A stretch of DNA of 33,745 nucleotides from assembly GCA_007118805.1 (NCBI GenBank), contig SKQW01000275.1, forward strand, positions 1-33,745, given 5' to 3'. Below are positions 24,268 to 33,294 of the stretch, one piece after another. Each line of letters begins with the position of its first letter. Position 1 is the stretch's first letter. A program made the translations under genes and the position numbers. The DNA comes from Rhodobiaceae bacterium (GTDB taxonomy: Bacteria > Pseudomonadota > Alphaproteobacteria > Rhizobiales > Tepidamorphaceae). Below the pieces are notes generated by a model that made no database searches, was not told the origin of the DNA, and saw only the letters and a list, made by a program, of their open reading frames with translations.

Positions 24268-25650
24268 TCAGCACTCCACGACGTTCACCGCCAGGCCCCC
24301 GGTCGAGGTTTCCTTGTATTTGGCGTTCATGTCGTCGCCGGTCTGGCGCATGGTCTCGATGCAGGTGTCGAGCGGCACGAAATGGCTGCCGTCGCCGCGC
24401 AAGGCCAGCGAGGTCGCCGTCACCGCCTTGACCGCGCCGAGCGCGTTGCGCTCGATGCACGGCACCTGGACCAGCCCGCCCACCGGGTCGCAGGTCATGC
24501 CGAGGTGATGCTCCAGCGCGATCTCGGCGGCGTTTTCGATCTGGGCGTTGGTGCCGCCCAGCGCGGCGGCGAGCCCGGCGGCGGCCATCGCCGAGGCCGA
24601 GCCCACCTCGCCCTGGCAGCCGACCTCCGCGCCCGAGATCGAGGCATTGTGCTTGATGATGCCGCCGATCGCCGCGGCGGCCAGCAGAAATGTGCGCACG
24701 CCTTGAATATCGGCGCCGGGGCAATGGTCGAGATAGTAGCGGATGACGGCGGGGACCACCCCGGCCGCGCCATTCGTCGGCGCGGTGACGACGCGCCCCC
24801 CGGCGGCGTTCTCCTCGTTGACCGCCATCGCATAGACCGAGAGCCAGTCCATCACCTGATGCTCGAATGGCCGGTTCGCGCCGCGCTCGGCCACCAGCTT
24901 GCGATGGATGCAGGCGGCGCGCCGTTTCACCCGAAGGCCGCCCGGCAGGTCGCCCTCCTCGCGCAGCCCGCGCGCCATGCAGGAATCCATGGCCTGCCAG
25001 ATGGCATCGAGCCGGCCGTCGAGCTCGGCAGCCGTCATGCGCGTCAGCTCGTTGGCTCGCTTCATCTCCGCGACGCTGGCCCCCGCGGCCCCGCCCATGG
25101 CGAGCATCTCGGCGGCGCTTGCAAAGGCAAAGGGGACGTCACGCTGATCGGTCAGCGGCGAGTCGTCGTCCGCCACGGCGGCAAGCTCGCCGGCGGTGGC
25201 GACGAAGCCGCCCCCGATCGAGAAATAGCGCTCCTCGGCCACCCGGCCGCCGGCCTCGTCGAGGGCCGCGAACGTCATGCCGTTGGAATGTTCGGGCAAG
25301 GGGGCGCCAAAGTCGAATACGATATCCTCTACCGGCCTGAATCCGATGCGCCCGTGGCCCGGCGGCTCGACCCACCCGTCCTCCGTCACCTGGCGGATCA
25401 TCCCGTCGACCTTGTCGGGGTCGACCGTATCCGGCCGTTCGCCGGACAGGCCGAGGATGAGCGCGCGATCGGTCCCATGACCCTTGCCCGTAAAGGCGAG
25501 GGATCCGTGCAGGGTGACCTGAAGGCGCGCCGCCGCCCGCCCGCCGCGCAGGAGATCGAGAAACCGTGCCGCCGCGACCATGGGGCCGACGGTGTGCGAG
25601 CTCGACGGCCCGATGCCGATCTTGAACAACTCGAAGACGCTGAGGAACAT
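24268..25650 (-). CDS. sdaA: L-serine ammonia-lyase, iron-sulfur-dependent, single chain
   Basis: A 460-residue enzyme that deaminates L-serine to pyruvate and ammonia in the cytoplasm. The N-terminal SSSHT motif is at 16-20. Three cysteines, Cys345 in VGCQGEVG, Cys387 in TCDPVGG and Cys398 in VPCIERN, match the [4Fe-4S] ligands of this class, and the chain ends in a C-terminal cysteine (Cys460), as in enzymes where the tail inserts into the active site. The position fits the type 2 L-serine dehydratase of Legionella with an offset of two residues. The ATG at 25648-25650 is chosen; the upstream open frame is not homologous. The upstream region has only a weak ribosome site. It is followed by the carboxylase subunit gene, so the two may share a transcript. 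Confidence 0.95.
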   Translation of the reverse strand: MFLSVFELFKIGIGPSSSHTVGPMVAAARFLDLLRGGRAAARLQVTLHGSLAFTGKGHGTDRALILGLSGERPDTVDPDKVDGMIRQVTEDGWVEPPGHGRIGFRPVEDIVFDFGAPLPEHSNGMTFAALDEAGGRVAEERYFSIGGGFVATAGELAAVADDDSPLTDQRDVPFAFASAAEMLAMGGAAGASVAEMKRANELTRMTAAELDGRLDAIWQAMDSCMARGLREEGDLPGGLRVKRRAACIHRKLVAERGANRPFEHQVMDWLSVYAMAVNEENAAGGRVVTAPTNGAAGVVPAVIRYYLDHCPGADIQGVRTFLLAAAAIGGIIKHNASISGAEVGCQGEVGSASAMAAAGLAAALGGTNAQIENAAEIALEHHLGMTCDPVGGLVQVPCIERNALGAVKAVTATSLALRGDGSHFVPLDTCIETMRQTGDDMNAKYKETSTGGLAVNVVEC

Positions 25651-25950
25651 GTGCCTGCCCGGATGCTGGCCACCCGGTTCAGTAACTAGCGCGGATCGGT
25701 CAAGACGCGATCGTCCGGCGGCGACATTGGCCGGCTCCCCGGCGGCACCCGCTGGTGGTGAAAATCCAACAGATGATGCCTGAGACTGGATGCCCACTTT
25801 GGGTGGGAAGCGGTCATGCCAATGTTCGATTGCCAACGGCAGCAACAGTAGACGAACCTGACGTTCACGCGGCAGATCGTATCTGAAACGAATCCAATTG
25901 ATGGCGAGCAACGCCGACCTGAGCGCGCGGCTCGATGCGCTGGGGTTCAC
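25651..25950. other. Intergenic region upstream of sdaA with a possible gene remnant
   Basis: This 300-bp region should hold the sdaA promoter, but I find no convincing -35/-10 pair. At its left-to-right end (25901-25954, plus strand) a short frame begins with ATG and stops at the border of the oxidase gene; see the separate remnant entry. The rest shows no coding pattern that I trust. Confidence 0.4.
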
Positions 25951-25954
25951 CTAG
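25901..25954 (+). pseudogene. Possible 5' remnant of a prolyl-tRNA editing protein gene
   Basis: A 17-codon frame, MASNADLSARLDALGFT, ends in a TAG that overlaps the oxidase stop codon. The pattern ADL-ARLDALG resembles the usual beginning of free-standing prolyl-tRNA deacylases (YbaK/ProX family), which open with a similar short helix before the segment T-x-x-x-HPPxFTV. The following sequence belongs to the convergent oxidase, so if it is real it was cut at this border. The match is too short to be certain and could be chance. Confidence 0.25.
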
Positions 25955-27396
25955 CCACTGTTGGGCTTGATGTTCTGGTTCAGGCGGAACATGTTCGCCG
26001 GGTCGTACCTGGTCTTGATCGCGACCAGCCGTTCGTAGTTGTCACTACCGTAGGACGCGCGCAGCAGCGTCTCGCCCTCTTCGCCCTGACCCGGGAAGTT
26101 GAGGTAGGCGCCGCCATTCGAATAGTCCTGCATCTCGGCCCAGGCCTCGCGTGTCCAGCCGGTCGCGCGCTCGTCATCGGCGTGATCGGTCCAGGACGTC
26201 TCCAGGCTGTATAGGTACTTGGCGTCGCGCACGCCAAGCGCAGTCTCGGCCGGGCTAACACGGTTCATTGCGCCGCCCAGGTGATACAACGCGATCAGCG
26301 CCCAGGGGTTCGGCCGGCCATGCGCACGGGCGACGATGCGGGCAATGCCGTCGTCGTCGATGCGGTTCAGATAGAGCGATTTCCAATAGTTGCGGCGCTC
26401 GCCTTTGGCGAACAGCGGGTCGAAAGCGCTCTGAACGTCAGCATAGGGCAACTGTCCCGAAAGATCGAGGAAGGGCTCGCCGAGTTCGCGCAGCGGCCTG
26501 ACCAAGGCCTCGCCGTCCTCCGGCGGGCCCGAATGGATCGCCGCAGGCAGCACGAAAGGCGTGCCGTGATACTCCTCGGGGAAGGCCGGATGGTGTGGGA
26601 CATTCCAGAAGAGACAGGTCGACGAGATGTCCTCGGGCGCCGTCGCCATGAAATAGTTCCAGCCGCGCACGATGTCGGCGGCGTCGTCGCCGAGCCGGTA
26701 GAAGGGCGCGCAGAGCGTCACCGTCGGCCCGATGGGGTGGAGTTGGTATTCGAACGAGGTGACCACGCCAAAGTTGCCGCCGCCGCCGCGCACCGCCCAG
26801 AAGAGATCGGCGTTCCGATCCTTGCTGGCGGTCACCAACTTGCCGTCGGCGGTGATGATATCCACCGATATCAGCGCGTCGCAAGCCATGCCGAGCTTGC
26901 GTCGAAGCCAGCCGAGCCCGCCGCAAAGTGTCAAGCCCGCAATGCCGGTCAGCGAAACGACGCCCAACGGTGTGGCGAGACCGAAGGCCTGGGTCTCGCG
27001 GTCGACGTCTCCGATCGTGCAGCCGCCGCCGGCGCGCGCCGTTCGTGCCTCGGCGTCGACGTGCACGCTGTTCATCGCCGAGAGGTCGATGACCAGACCG
27101 CCATCGCACATCGCGTTGCCGGCGACGTTGTGGCCGCCGCCGCGCACCGCAACTAGCAGACCATGCTCGCGGGCGAAGTTGACGGCGTCGATGACGTCGG
27201 CGGTACCGGTACATCGGGCGATGATCGCCGGGCGCTTGTCGATCGAACCGTTCCAGATGACGCGCGCTTCGTCGTACTCCGGATCGGCTGGGGTGAGGCA
27301 GGATCCACGATGACCGGCGATGAAGGCGTCAACGGTTTCGGCGCCGATGGTGACGGTACTGCTGCCGTCGCGGGAGATCACTTTGAGTTCCGGCAT
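25951..27396 (-). CDS. FAD-binding berberine-bridge-type oxidase
   Basis: A 481-residue oxidoreductase of the BBE-like FAD-linked oxidase family. The FAD-binding domain has VRGGGHNVAGNAMCDGGLV with His89, the residue that binds FAD covalently in this family, then GVVSLTGIAGLTLCGGLGWL and a substrate domain. The C-terminus YDPANMFRLNQNIKP is the standard BBE ending. Such enzymes oxidise sugars, alcohols or secondary metabolites with oxygen as acceptor. I see no signal peptide, so it is probably cytoplasmic. The ATG at 27394-27396 has GGAGG five bases upstream. It is divergent from a GlxA-type AraC regulator, 233 bp away, which likely controls it. The pair stands apart from the surrounding housekeeping genes and may have been acquired. 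Confidence 0.93.
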   Translation of the reverse strand: MPELKVISRDGSSTVTIGAETVDAFIAGHRGSCLTPADPEYDEARVIWNGSIDKRPAIIARCTGTADVIDAVNFAREHGLLVAVRGGGHNVAGNAMCDGGLVIDLSAMNSVHVDAEARTARAGGGCTIGDVDRETQAFGLATPLGVVSLTGIAGLTLCGGLGWLRRKLGMACDALISVDIITADGKLVTASKDRNADLFWAVRGGGGNFGVVTSFEYQLHPIGPTVTLCAPFYRLGDDAADIVRGWNYFMATAPEDISSTCLFWNVPHHPAFPEEYHGTPFVLPAAIHSGPPEDGEALVRPLRELGEPFLDLSGQLPYADVQSAFDPLFAKGERRNYWKSLYLNRIDDDGIARIVARAHGRPNPWALIALYHLGGAMNRVSPAETALGVRDAKYLYSLETSWTDHADDERATGWTREAWAEMQDYSNGGAYLNFPGQGEEGETLLRASYGSDNYERLVAIKTRYDPANMFRLNQNIKPNSG

Positions 27397-27629
27397 CGAT
27401 GCCTCCACATCCTGGTTCGAGGTCAACCACAAGACGAATTCATGCGCCCCGTTGAATTGAGACAGGGCTTGACCTTTGCAGGATGCGCCGAAGACCCTTC
27501 TGCTTGAAGCTGGCGATCCTGCCGTTTGAGGGGGACAGTATTGCCATCGTGTCATCGGCGTCTCCCATACTGGAAACGACGAGCATTTATTGAAATGATG
27601 CCGGACAGAGCCGAGGGTGGATCAAGGCA

Positions 27630-28643
27630 ATGACTGAAAACGGTGGCTTGCTGGATGTGACGATTGTGCTCGTCAACGGAGGCTACATCTCGACTGCGGT
27701 GGGTCCGATCGAAGTCTTTTCGTCCGCTGGTGCGATGTGGAACGAAATGAGCGGGCGGAATCCCAATCCCTGTTTTCGGGTAACCATGGCATCCATCGAC
27801 GGGGCGCCAGTGAAGAGCGCCTACGGGCTGCGTATCGCTCCCGATGCAGCCATCGACGAGGTTGACGAGGCCGACGTCGTGTTCGTCTCTGCCACGGGCT
27901 CCTTGCCATCGGAATGGATGCAGCGTCACCGTCGCCTGCTGCGCTGGCTGGAGGAATGGCACAAAAGAGGAACAATGGTTGCGGGCGTGTGTTCAGGCGT
28001 CGCCTTCCTTGCCGAAGCGGGGCTGCTTGATGGGCGCCGCGCCACCACACACTGGGGCGTGGCCGACGGCTTCCGGAAGCGCTATCCGCGCGTCGACTGG
28101 CGGACCGACATGCTTATTACCGAGGATGGTGGACTGTTCTGCGGCGGCGGGGTGAATGCCGCGACCGATCTCAGCCTCTATCTGGTCAGCCGGCTCTGCG
28201 GGCGGGAGGTGGCAGTCGACTGCGCGAAGGCGCTGATCCTCGATATGCCTCGCCTGCACCAATCCGGCTATGCCTTCCTTCCGACCTCGAGGCCCCATTC
28301 GGACGTCAAGATCAGGGAAGTGGAGGAGTATCTCCACGGCAATTTCCGACGGAACATCACGATCGACGAGTTGGCCGCTCACGCAGGCATGAGCGCACGC
28401 AACCTGGTCCGCCGCTTCAAGGCGGCGACCGGAAGCCAGCCAGGGGCGTATCTGCAGGAAGTGCGGGTCGCTGCAGCCCGTCAGTTGCTGGAGGCTGGGG
28501 CCCGCTCGGTGCAGAACGTCGGCGTACGGGTCGGCTATGAGGATTCGGCCTTCTTCCGTCGCGTCTTCAAGCGTCGTTGCGGCCTGACGCCGGCAGCCTA
28601 TCGCGAGCGCTTCCGCCTGCGGCATGCTTCGCCGTCGAACTGA
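27630..28643 (+). CDS. GlxA-family AraC-type transcriptional regulator
   Basis: A 337-residue regulator with two domains. The first, about residues 8-190, is a DJ-1/PfpI-like (class I glutamine amidotransferase fold) sensor with the nucleophile-elbow Cys121 in AGVCSGVAFLAEAG. The second, about 225-330, is an AraC DNA-binding domain with two helix-turn-helix units: ITIDELAAHAGMSARNLVRR and VQNVGVRVGYEDSAFFRRVF, ending CGLTPAAYRERF. GlxA/FtrA/CdhR relatives control catabolic genes, often for quaternary amines, but others respond to different signals. It is divergent from the BBE oxidase gene and is its likely regulator. The ATG at 27630 is used; the upstream sequence has only a weak GGTGGATC-like ribosome site. 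Confidence 0.94.
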   Translation: MTENGGLLDVTIVLVNGGYISTAVGPIEVFSSAGAMWNEMSGRNPNPCFRVTMASIDGAPVKSAYGLRIAPDAAIDEVDEADVVFVSATGSLPSEWMQRHRRLLRWLEEWHKRGTMVAGVCSGVAFLAEAGLLDGRRATTHWGVADGFRKRYPRVDWRTDMLITEDGGLFCGGGVNAATDLSLYLVSRLCGREVAVDCAKALILDMPRLHQSGYAFLPTSRPHSDVKIREVEEYLHGNFRRNITIDELAAHAGMSARNLVRRFKAATGSQPGAYLQEVRVAAARQLLEAGARSVQNVGVRVGYEDSAFFRRVFKRRCGLTPAAYRERFRLRHASPSN

Positions 28644-28978
28644 CCCCGCTTCCGAGAAGCACCGGATTGTCTGAAAACATAGCGCGTTTCTGCTTGCGGC
28701 GGATCCTGGCAAAGAGCTCAGTTCTACCCGACCAAGGCCTAGAATGGTTCTTGGTTGCAGAACAAGGGTGAGCCGCTGGCCGGCCCCATCGTGGACGAAG
28801 CGGGCACCGAATGTCCGCGCTCCGGCGTGAAATGGGTTTCGGGGTCGCCTCCAGCCATTCGTTGCCGGGCACCACGCATCGGGCTCGCCAGGGCCCGTCG
28901 ACCTTCAGCACGAGAGCCACGCGGTGAATGTCCACAGACCCTGGCAACTCCATGTGAATCCGGATGTATCCAGCCTGC
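28644..28978. other. Intergenic stretch with an unassigned minus-strand frame
   Basis: This 335-bp region lies between the GlxA-type regulator and the TadG-like gene. A minus-strand frame starting at 28953 reads MELPGSVDIHRVALVLKVDG and continues for about 110 codons into the end of the regulator gene. It has a weak ribosome site and no family I know, so I do not call it a gene. I see no terminator with a T-run. The region could be scar sequence from insertion of the oxidase-regulator pair. Confidence 0.35.
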
Positions 28979-30226
28979 TCACCGCGTCAGGCGCACCGTT
29001 TCCATCGGCTCCGACCAGGGCGGCCGGTTTTCCGCGTTGGGGTCGGACCGCAGCCGAAGCGTGCCGTTCCCGCCCACCGCGATCCGGTTGGCGATGATGT
29101 AGGATATCGGCGGTTTCACGGTAGTGTCGCTGTTGCCCCAGAAGCGGAATGTCTGCTTGGGCAGATAAATTGTGCCCTCGAAAGCGAGCGTGAAATTGCC
29201 GATCACCGTCGACTCCTCGCCGACCTGGGATTCTTCGGCGGCTGGGGCTGCCGGGTCATGGGCGATGACAAGGCCGTGCATATCCCCGCCGTCATAGGCC
29301 GCCGTCACGTCGAGCCGCCCGGTCCCGGCCAGGTCGAGCTGGGCCCCGGCACCGGTCAGATAGATGCCGACATTCCGGCCGGTCACTTCGACATTGCCAC
29401 GCAGGGCGAACGGCCCATCCTCGATGATGTAAATCCCCTCGGTTAGCTCCACGGGCCCGTTCTCGAGCGTCAGGCCGCCGCAGTAGCGGCCCGGCTCCAA
29501 CGTGATCGCACTGTTCCCGGTCGTCTTCGGAAGCGTCACGCACGGCCCTTTGACCTCGGGCGGCGTCCAGTTGGCCAACGGGTTTTCGCGCGACTTACAG
29601 CCTGCCCGCGGGTCCGGCTTCACATCGCCGCGCGCGTGGACGGCGCCAACGGCGCAGATGAGGTCGGCCCAGGCCCTCGTGGACGGATAGCTGCGGAAGG
29701 ACTCGTGCCCAGTCGAATTGGACCACAGGATGCAGCCCTCCGCGATCAGACTTGATGACCCCTGGACCAGAATTCCGGTTGCCGTCCCCTCCTCCAGAGC
29801 CACCATGCAGGGCGGCCCCGAGAAATTGGCGAGGGCCGTGGCTGCCGCCGCGATTCGGCTGCCGTCGGAGCCGAGGAGCCCGCTCAGGATGGCATCCGCA
29901 TCGTGCTCAAGCCTGACGCTCAGGGCGCTGCCGGACTCCTCGACGGTGACCTGGGTGCTCACCGGAAGGCGGACATTGCCGGCAATGAACTGCTCGGCCT
30001 GGGTCACCGCCGCCGACGTCGAGATGCGAAACTCGCGGGCACCGGCGGTGGCCGCGGCATCGGCCACCCCTTGAAGATGCGCCTTCTTCTGCAGCCACAC
30101 ACCATAATCGACCGCCGCCGCGGTGGTGCCGAGCAGCGGAAGCAGCAGGACCGAGAACAGCGGCAGGATGCCGCCCCGCTCGGAGCGCAGGAAAGAGCGT
30201 GTCTTGAGAAATCCCCGTCGCGTCAT
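28979..30226 (-). CDS. TadE/TadG-like pilus assembly protein
   Basis: A 415-residue membrane-anchored protein. The N-terminus has the Tad pattern: a short basic lead (RSFLRSERGG), a hydrophobic helix at about 20-40 (ILPLFSVLLLPLLGTTAAAV), then DYGVWLQKKAHLQGVADAAATAGA, in which the L-Q-x-x-A-D-A-A motif is typical. The periplasmic part, from about 130, is rich in short beta-strand turns with Gly and Thr (LEPGRYCGGLTLENGPVEL and onward), suggesting a beta-helix-like fold. It has no von Willebrand A domain with a MIDAS site, unlike full TadG. No other tad/cpa pilus gene is in the window, so it is an orphan here. I use the ATG at 30224-30226; further in-frame starts lie 12 and 18 bp upstream. 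The exact role is unknown. Confidence 0.8.
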   Translation of the reverse strand: MTRRGFLKTRSFLRSERGGILPLFSVLLLPLLGTTAAAVDYGVWLQKKAHLQGVADAAATAGAREFRISTSAAVTQAEQFIAGNVRLPVSTQVTVEESGSALSVRLEHDADAILSGLLGSDGSRIAAAATALANFSGPPCMVALEEGTATGILVQGSSSLIAEGCILWSNSTGHESFRSYPSTRAWADLICAVGAVHARGDVKPDPRAGCKSRENPLANWTPPEVKGPCVTLPKTTGNSAITLEPGRYCGGLTLENGPVELTEGIYIIEDGPFALRGNVEVTGRNVGIYLTGAGAQLDLAGTGRLDVTAAYDGGDMHGLVIAHDPAAPAAEESQVGEESTVIGNFTLAFEGTIYLPKQTFRFWGNSDTTVKPPISYIIANRIAVGGNGTLRLRSDPNAENRPPWSEPMETVRLTR

Positions 30227-30374
30227 GACCACCCCCATCGCCAAAGGTGGTCATGTGCTATCGCCTCCCGCTTACTTGCGGTTTCGCAAAAACGCCCCAA
30301 ATTTACGCGACCTAATGCTGAATTTAGCTTGTGATCGCTGCAAATTTTCGAGCGGGGCGGGCATGCGTAGCGGC

Positions 30375-30394
30375 AACGCCGGACAAGCGGCGTT
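30375..30394 (-). other. Stem-loop downstream of the DAHP synthase gene
   Basis: A 7-bp inverted repeat AACGCCG/CGGCGTT with a 6-base loop lies about 25 bp after the DAHP synthase stop. No T-run follows, so intrinsic termination is doubtful. It may only stabilise the message end. Confidence 0.3.
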
Positions 30395-30420
30395 CGACAC
30401 CGGGCGACAGGCGGCGCGGG

Positions 30421-31824
30421 CTAAAGGCCGACGGCGACCGCCGGCGGGCTGCCTTCCGCGGGGCGGGCGCGATCGGCCCGCTCCTTCTTCAGCCCCTCGG
30501 CCACCAGAAACGCCAGTTCGAGCGCCTGGTCGGCGTTGAGCCGAGGGTCGCAATGGGTGTGATAGCGGTCGGACAGGTCCGTCTCGCTGATCGCCCGCGC
30601 CCCGCCGGTGCATTCGGTGACGTTCTGGCCCGTCATCTCGATATGGATGCCGCCGGCATGGGTGCCCTCGGCGCGATGGACGGCGAAGAAGCGCTCGACT
30701 TCCTGAAGGATGCGGTCAAAGGGCCGGGTCTTGTAGCCGGTCCCGGCCTTGATGGTGTTGCCGTGCATCGGGTCGCACGACCACACCACGCTGCGGCCCT
30801 CGCGCTCAACGGCGCGGATCAGCGCCGGCAAGTGGTCCTCGACCTTGTCCGCCCCGAAGCGGCAGATGAGGGTAAGCCGGCCCGGCTCATTGGTGGGATC
30901 CAGCGTATCGATCAGGCGGATCAGCTCGTCGGGGTCCAGCGTCGGGCCGCATTTGACCCCGATCGGGTTGCGCACGCCGCGGCAGAACTCGACATGGGCA
31001 TGGTCGGGCTGGCGCGTGCGATCGCCGATCCACAGCATGTGGCCCGAGGTATCGTACCACTCGCCGCTGGTCGAATCGACCCGCGTCAGCGCCTCCTCAA
31101 AGCCCAGCAGCAGCGCCTCGTGGCTGGTGTAGAAATCGGTCGTGCGCAGCTGCGCCGTGGACTCCGCATCGATGCCGCAGGCGCGCATGAAATCGAGCGT
31201 CTCGGAAATCCGGTCGGCGATCTCGCGATAGCGATGGCCTTGCGGCGAGTCGGTGACGAAGCCGAGCGTCCAGCGATGGACGTGCTCGAGGGTGGCATAG
31301 CCGCCGGTGGCAAAGGCGCGCAGCAGGTTGAGCGTCGCTGCCGACTGCCGGTAGACCTTGATCATGCGGTGCGGGTCTGGCTGGCGCGCCGCCTCGGTGA
31401 AATCCGGCCCATTGATGATGTCGCCGCGATAGCTCGGCAGCTCGATTTCGCCCAGCTTCTCGGTCGGCGCCGAGCGCGGCTTGGCGAACTGGCCGGCGAT
31501 CCGGCCGACCTTGACCACCGGCATCGCCGCAGCATAGGTCAGGACCACTGCCATCTGGAGGAACACCCGGAAGAAATCGCGGATATTGTCGGCCTGGTGC
31601 TCGGCGAAGCTCTCGGCGCAATCGCCGCCCTGTAGCAGAAAGCCCTCGCCCCGGCTGACATTGGCGAGCATGGCCTTGAGCTTGCGCGCCTCGCCGGCAA
31701 ACACCAGCGGCGGAAAGCCGTTGAGCGTCGCTTCGACCTCCTTCAGCGCCGCCGCATCCGGGTAGTCGGGCACCTGGACGATCGGCTTCGACCGCCAGCT
31801 CTCGGGACTCCAGCCATTGGACAT
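30421..31824 (-). CDS. aroF: Class II 3-deoxy-7-phosphoheptulonate (DAHP) synthase
   Basis: A 467-residue enzyme that condenses phosphoenolpyruvate and erythrose 4-phosphate, the first step of the shikimate pathway to aromatic amino acids. It is the plant-like class II type. Evidence includes the start [19 protein letters not shown], the metal Cys in [34 protein letters not shown] with the metal His, [15 protein letters not shown] with the Glu, and the Asp of HCDPRLN near the end. The length is usual for the class. The ATG at 31822-31824 matches the family N-terminus. A plausible promoter lies about 90 bp upstream. It is a single-gene unit, with glucokinase ending upstream on the same strand. 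The gene is called aroF or aroG in different species. Confidence 0.96.
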   Translation of the reverse strand: MSNGWSPESWRSKPIVQVPDYPDAAALKEVEATLNGFPPLVFAGEARKLKAMLANVSRGEGFLLQGGDCAESFAEHQADNIRDFFRVFLQMAVVLTYAAAMPVVKVGRIAGQFAKPRSAPTEKLGEIELPSYRGDIINGPDFTEAARQPDPHRMIKVYRQSAATLNLLRAFATGGYATLEHVHRWTLGFVTDSPQGHRYREIADRISETLDFMRACGIDAESTAQLRTTDFYTSHEALLLGFEEALTRVDSTSGEWYDTSGHMLWIGDRTRQPDHAHVEFCRGVRNPIGVKCGPTLDPDELIRLIDTLDPTNEPGRLTLICRFGADKVEDHLPALIRAVEREGRSVVWSCDPMHGNTIKAGTGYKTRPFDRILQEVERFFAVHRAEGTHAGGIHIEMTGQNVTECTGGARAISETDLSDRYHTHCDPRLNADQALELAFLVAEGLKKERADRARPAEGSPPAVAVGL

Positions 31825-31912
31825 CGCACGCACCACGCCTCGTCACGCCTTGCCTAAAATTCACGCATCAGCAGGCGGCGCTGGAGGGCTTACCGCGCCG
31901 CCATGGGGCGGC

Positions 31913-31941
31913 CTTATACACGCTCGCGCCCAGCCTGACCA
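31913..31941 (-). promoter_or_regulatory. Candidate promoter of the DAHP synthase gene
   Basis: On the minus strand TGGTCA (31936-31941) and TATAAG (31913-31918) are 17 bp apart, with TG directly before the -10 hexamer (extended -10). It is about 90 bp before the start codon. A GCCGCC/GGCGGC hairpin (31897-31912) follows at once, at or near the transcript start. Similarity only. Confidence 0.4.
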
Positions 31942-31965
31942 GCCGGCCCTCAGGGCGCCGGACTG

Positions 31966-32943
31966 TCACCGCCCGTCCGGGTCGAACAGACGCTCGGCCA
32001 GGCTGCGCAGCCCGACAAAGGCCGGGTCCGGATGCACGATCACCCGCGTGGCGACGCCCGCCAGGTAGCGCCGGTAGCGCCCCTTCGCCTCGAAGCGCTG
32101 GCGGAAGTCGCTCTTGGCGAGATGGCCGGTCAGGCCGGGAACGATGCCGCCCGCGATATAGACCCCGCCGCGGGCGCCCGCCATCAGGGCGACATTGCCG
32201 GCAAACCCGCCAAGCATCCCGCAGAACATGTCGAGCGCGGCCCGGCAAACCTCGCACCGGCCCGCCAGCGCCGCGGCGGTGACCTCTTCCGGCGTGCGCG
32301 GCGGCGCCGCCGCACCGTCCAGCTCGGCGATCGCCTCGTAGAGGTTGACGAGCCCGGCCCCCGACAGGACGCGTTCGGCGGAGACATGCCCGAACCGGCC
32401 CCGCAGAAGCGCGATGACGGCCTCCTCGCGAGAATTGTCCGCCGCCATCGTGGCATGGCCGCCTTCGGTGGCGATCACCAACCCCCCCGCATCCGGCACG
32501 AAGTGGGCCAGGCCTAGCCCGGTCCCCGGGCCGAGCGCGGCGGCCGGCGCGCCCGGCTCTGCCGTCGCGGTGCCTATTTCGACAAGGTCGCCCGCGGTGA
32601 GCGCCGGCAGGGACCAGGCCACCGCCGCGAAATCGTTGACGACGCGCACCGGCGCGCCGAGTTCGGACGCCAGCACCGGGCCGTCGATGACCCAGGGGCT
32701 GTTGGTCAGCGCCACCCGCCCCGCCTCAACCGGCCCGGCCGCTGCCAGGATGGCGCCCCTGACGGCTACCCCCTTGGCCCCGACGAAATGCGACAGCGCC
32801 GCCGACGCCGTGGTAAACTCGGCCACCGGCAGCCTTTCGCTCTTCCCCAGGTGCCCCTCGCAATACAAGGCAAATCGGGCGTTCGTGCCGCCGATATCGG
32901 CCAGCACGACAGCCTCCTGCATGGAGCTGGCTGGACTGCTCAC
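31966..32943 (-). CDS. glk: Glucokinase (ROK-unrelated, Glk family)
   Basis: A 325-residue cytoplasmic kinase of the proteobacterial Glk family that phosphorylates glucose with ATP. The phosphate-binding motif ADIGGTNARFAL is at about 15-26. Further motifs are VVNDFAAVAWSLPAL, LGPGTGLGLAHF, the substrate-binding TEGGHATMA, and GVYIAGGIVPGL near the C-terminus. I place the start at a GTG (32941-32943), with GGGAGG eight bases upstream, rather than the inner ATG at 32922, which has a poor ribosome site, or the longer open frame. The gene is followed by DAHP synthase after about 140 bp and is divergent from topA. Family identification is firm; hexose specificity is assumed. Confidence 0.93.
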   Translation of the reverse strand: MSSPASSMQEAVVLADIGGTNARFALYCEGHLGKSERLPVAEFTTASAALSHFVGAKGVAVRGAILAAAGPVEAGRVALTNSPWVIDGPVLASELGAPVRVVNDFAAVAWSLPALTAGDLVEIGTATAEPGAPAAALGPGTGLGLAHFVPDAGGLVIATEGGHATMAADNSREEAVIALLRGRFGHVSAERVLSGAGLVNLYEAIAELDGAAAPPRTPEEVTAAALAGRCEVCRAALDMFCGMLGGFAGNVALMAGARGGVYIAGGIVPGLTGHLAKSDFRQRFEAKGRYRRYLAGVATRVIVHPDPAFVGLRSLAERLFDPDGR

Positions 32944-33294
32944 CGCCTTGACCTCCCTGTCGCGGAGCCCGTAGGGATGGGAGCCTGGTGTTCCGCGTCC
33001 CGCGCTCAATCAAGAGTCGAATTCGAGAACTCCACGAAAAGCAATATATTGCGTGCGGTTCCAGTGAGTCCGACATTTGCCGCGCGGGGTACGGCAAGGG
33101 GAAACGTGTCGGGAACCGGACCACTAGCACCAGGCCCACCGGCAGGCAATGCGGGCCGCCAGCGGCGAGCGGCGCCACCGGGAATCGCAACGCCGTGACG
33201 CCCTTCCCCTTTGACTTGCGCTGCCGGCTTGACCATTTTGCCGCGCGGGAAGCGGCGGCGTGCCCGGTCAGGGCCAGACACGGAAAGCAAGAAC
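32944..33294. other. Divergent intergenic region between glk and topA
   Basis: This 351-bp region must hold promoters for both genes. It contains a perfect 12-bp palindrome GCAATATATTGC (33041-33052) in an AT-rich patch, placed about 100 bp before the glk start; it could be part of a promoter or an operator. I find no clear terminator, RNA gene or reading frame in the rest. Confidence 0.4.

Noticed and set aside
24218-24724. N-terminal extension of the carboxylase frame
   Set aside because: It overlaps the serine dehydratase gene, is Arg-rich, and the family start is at 24217.
24382-25689. 435-codon plus-strand open frame opposite sdaA
   Set aside because: It mirrors the serine dehydratase gene and has no recognisable protein features.
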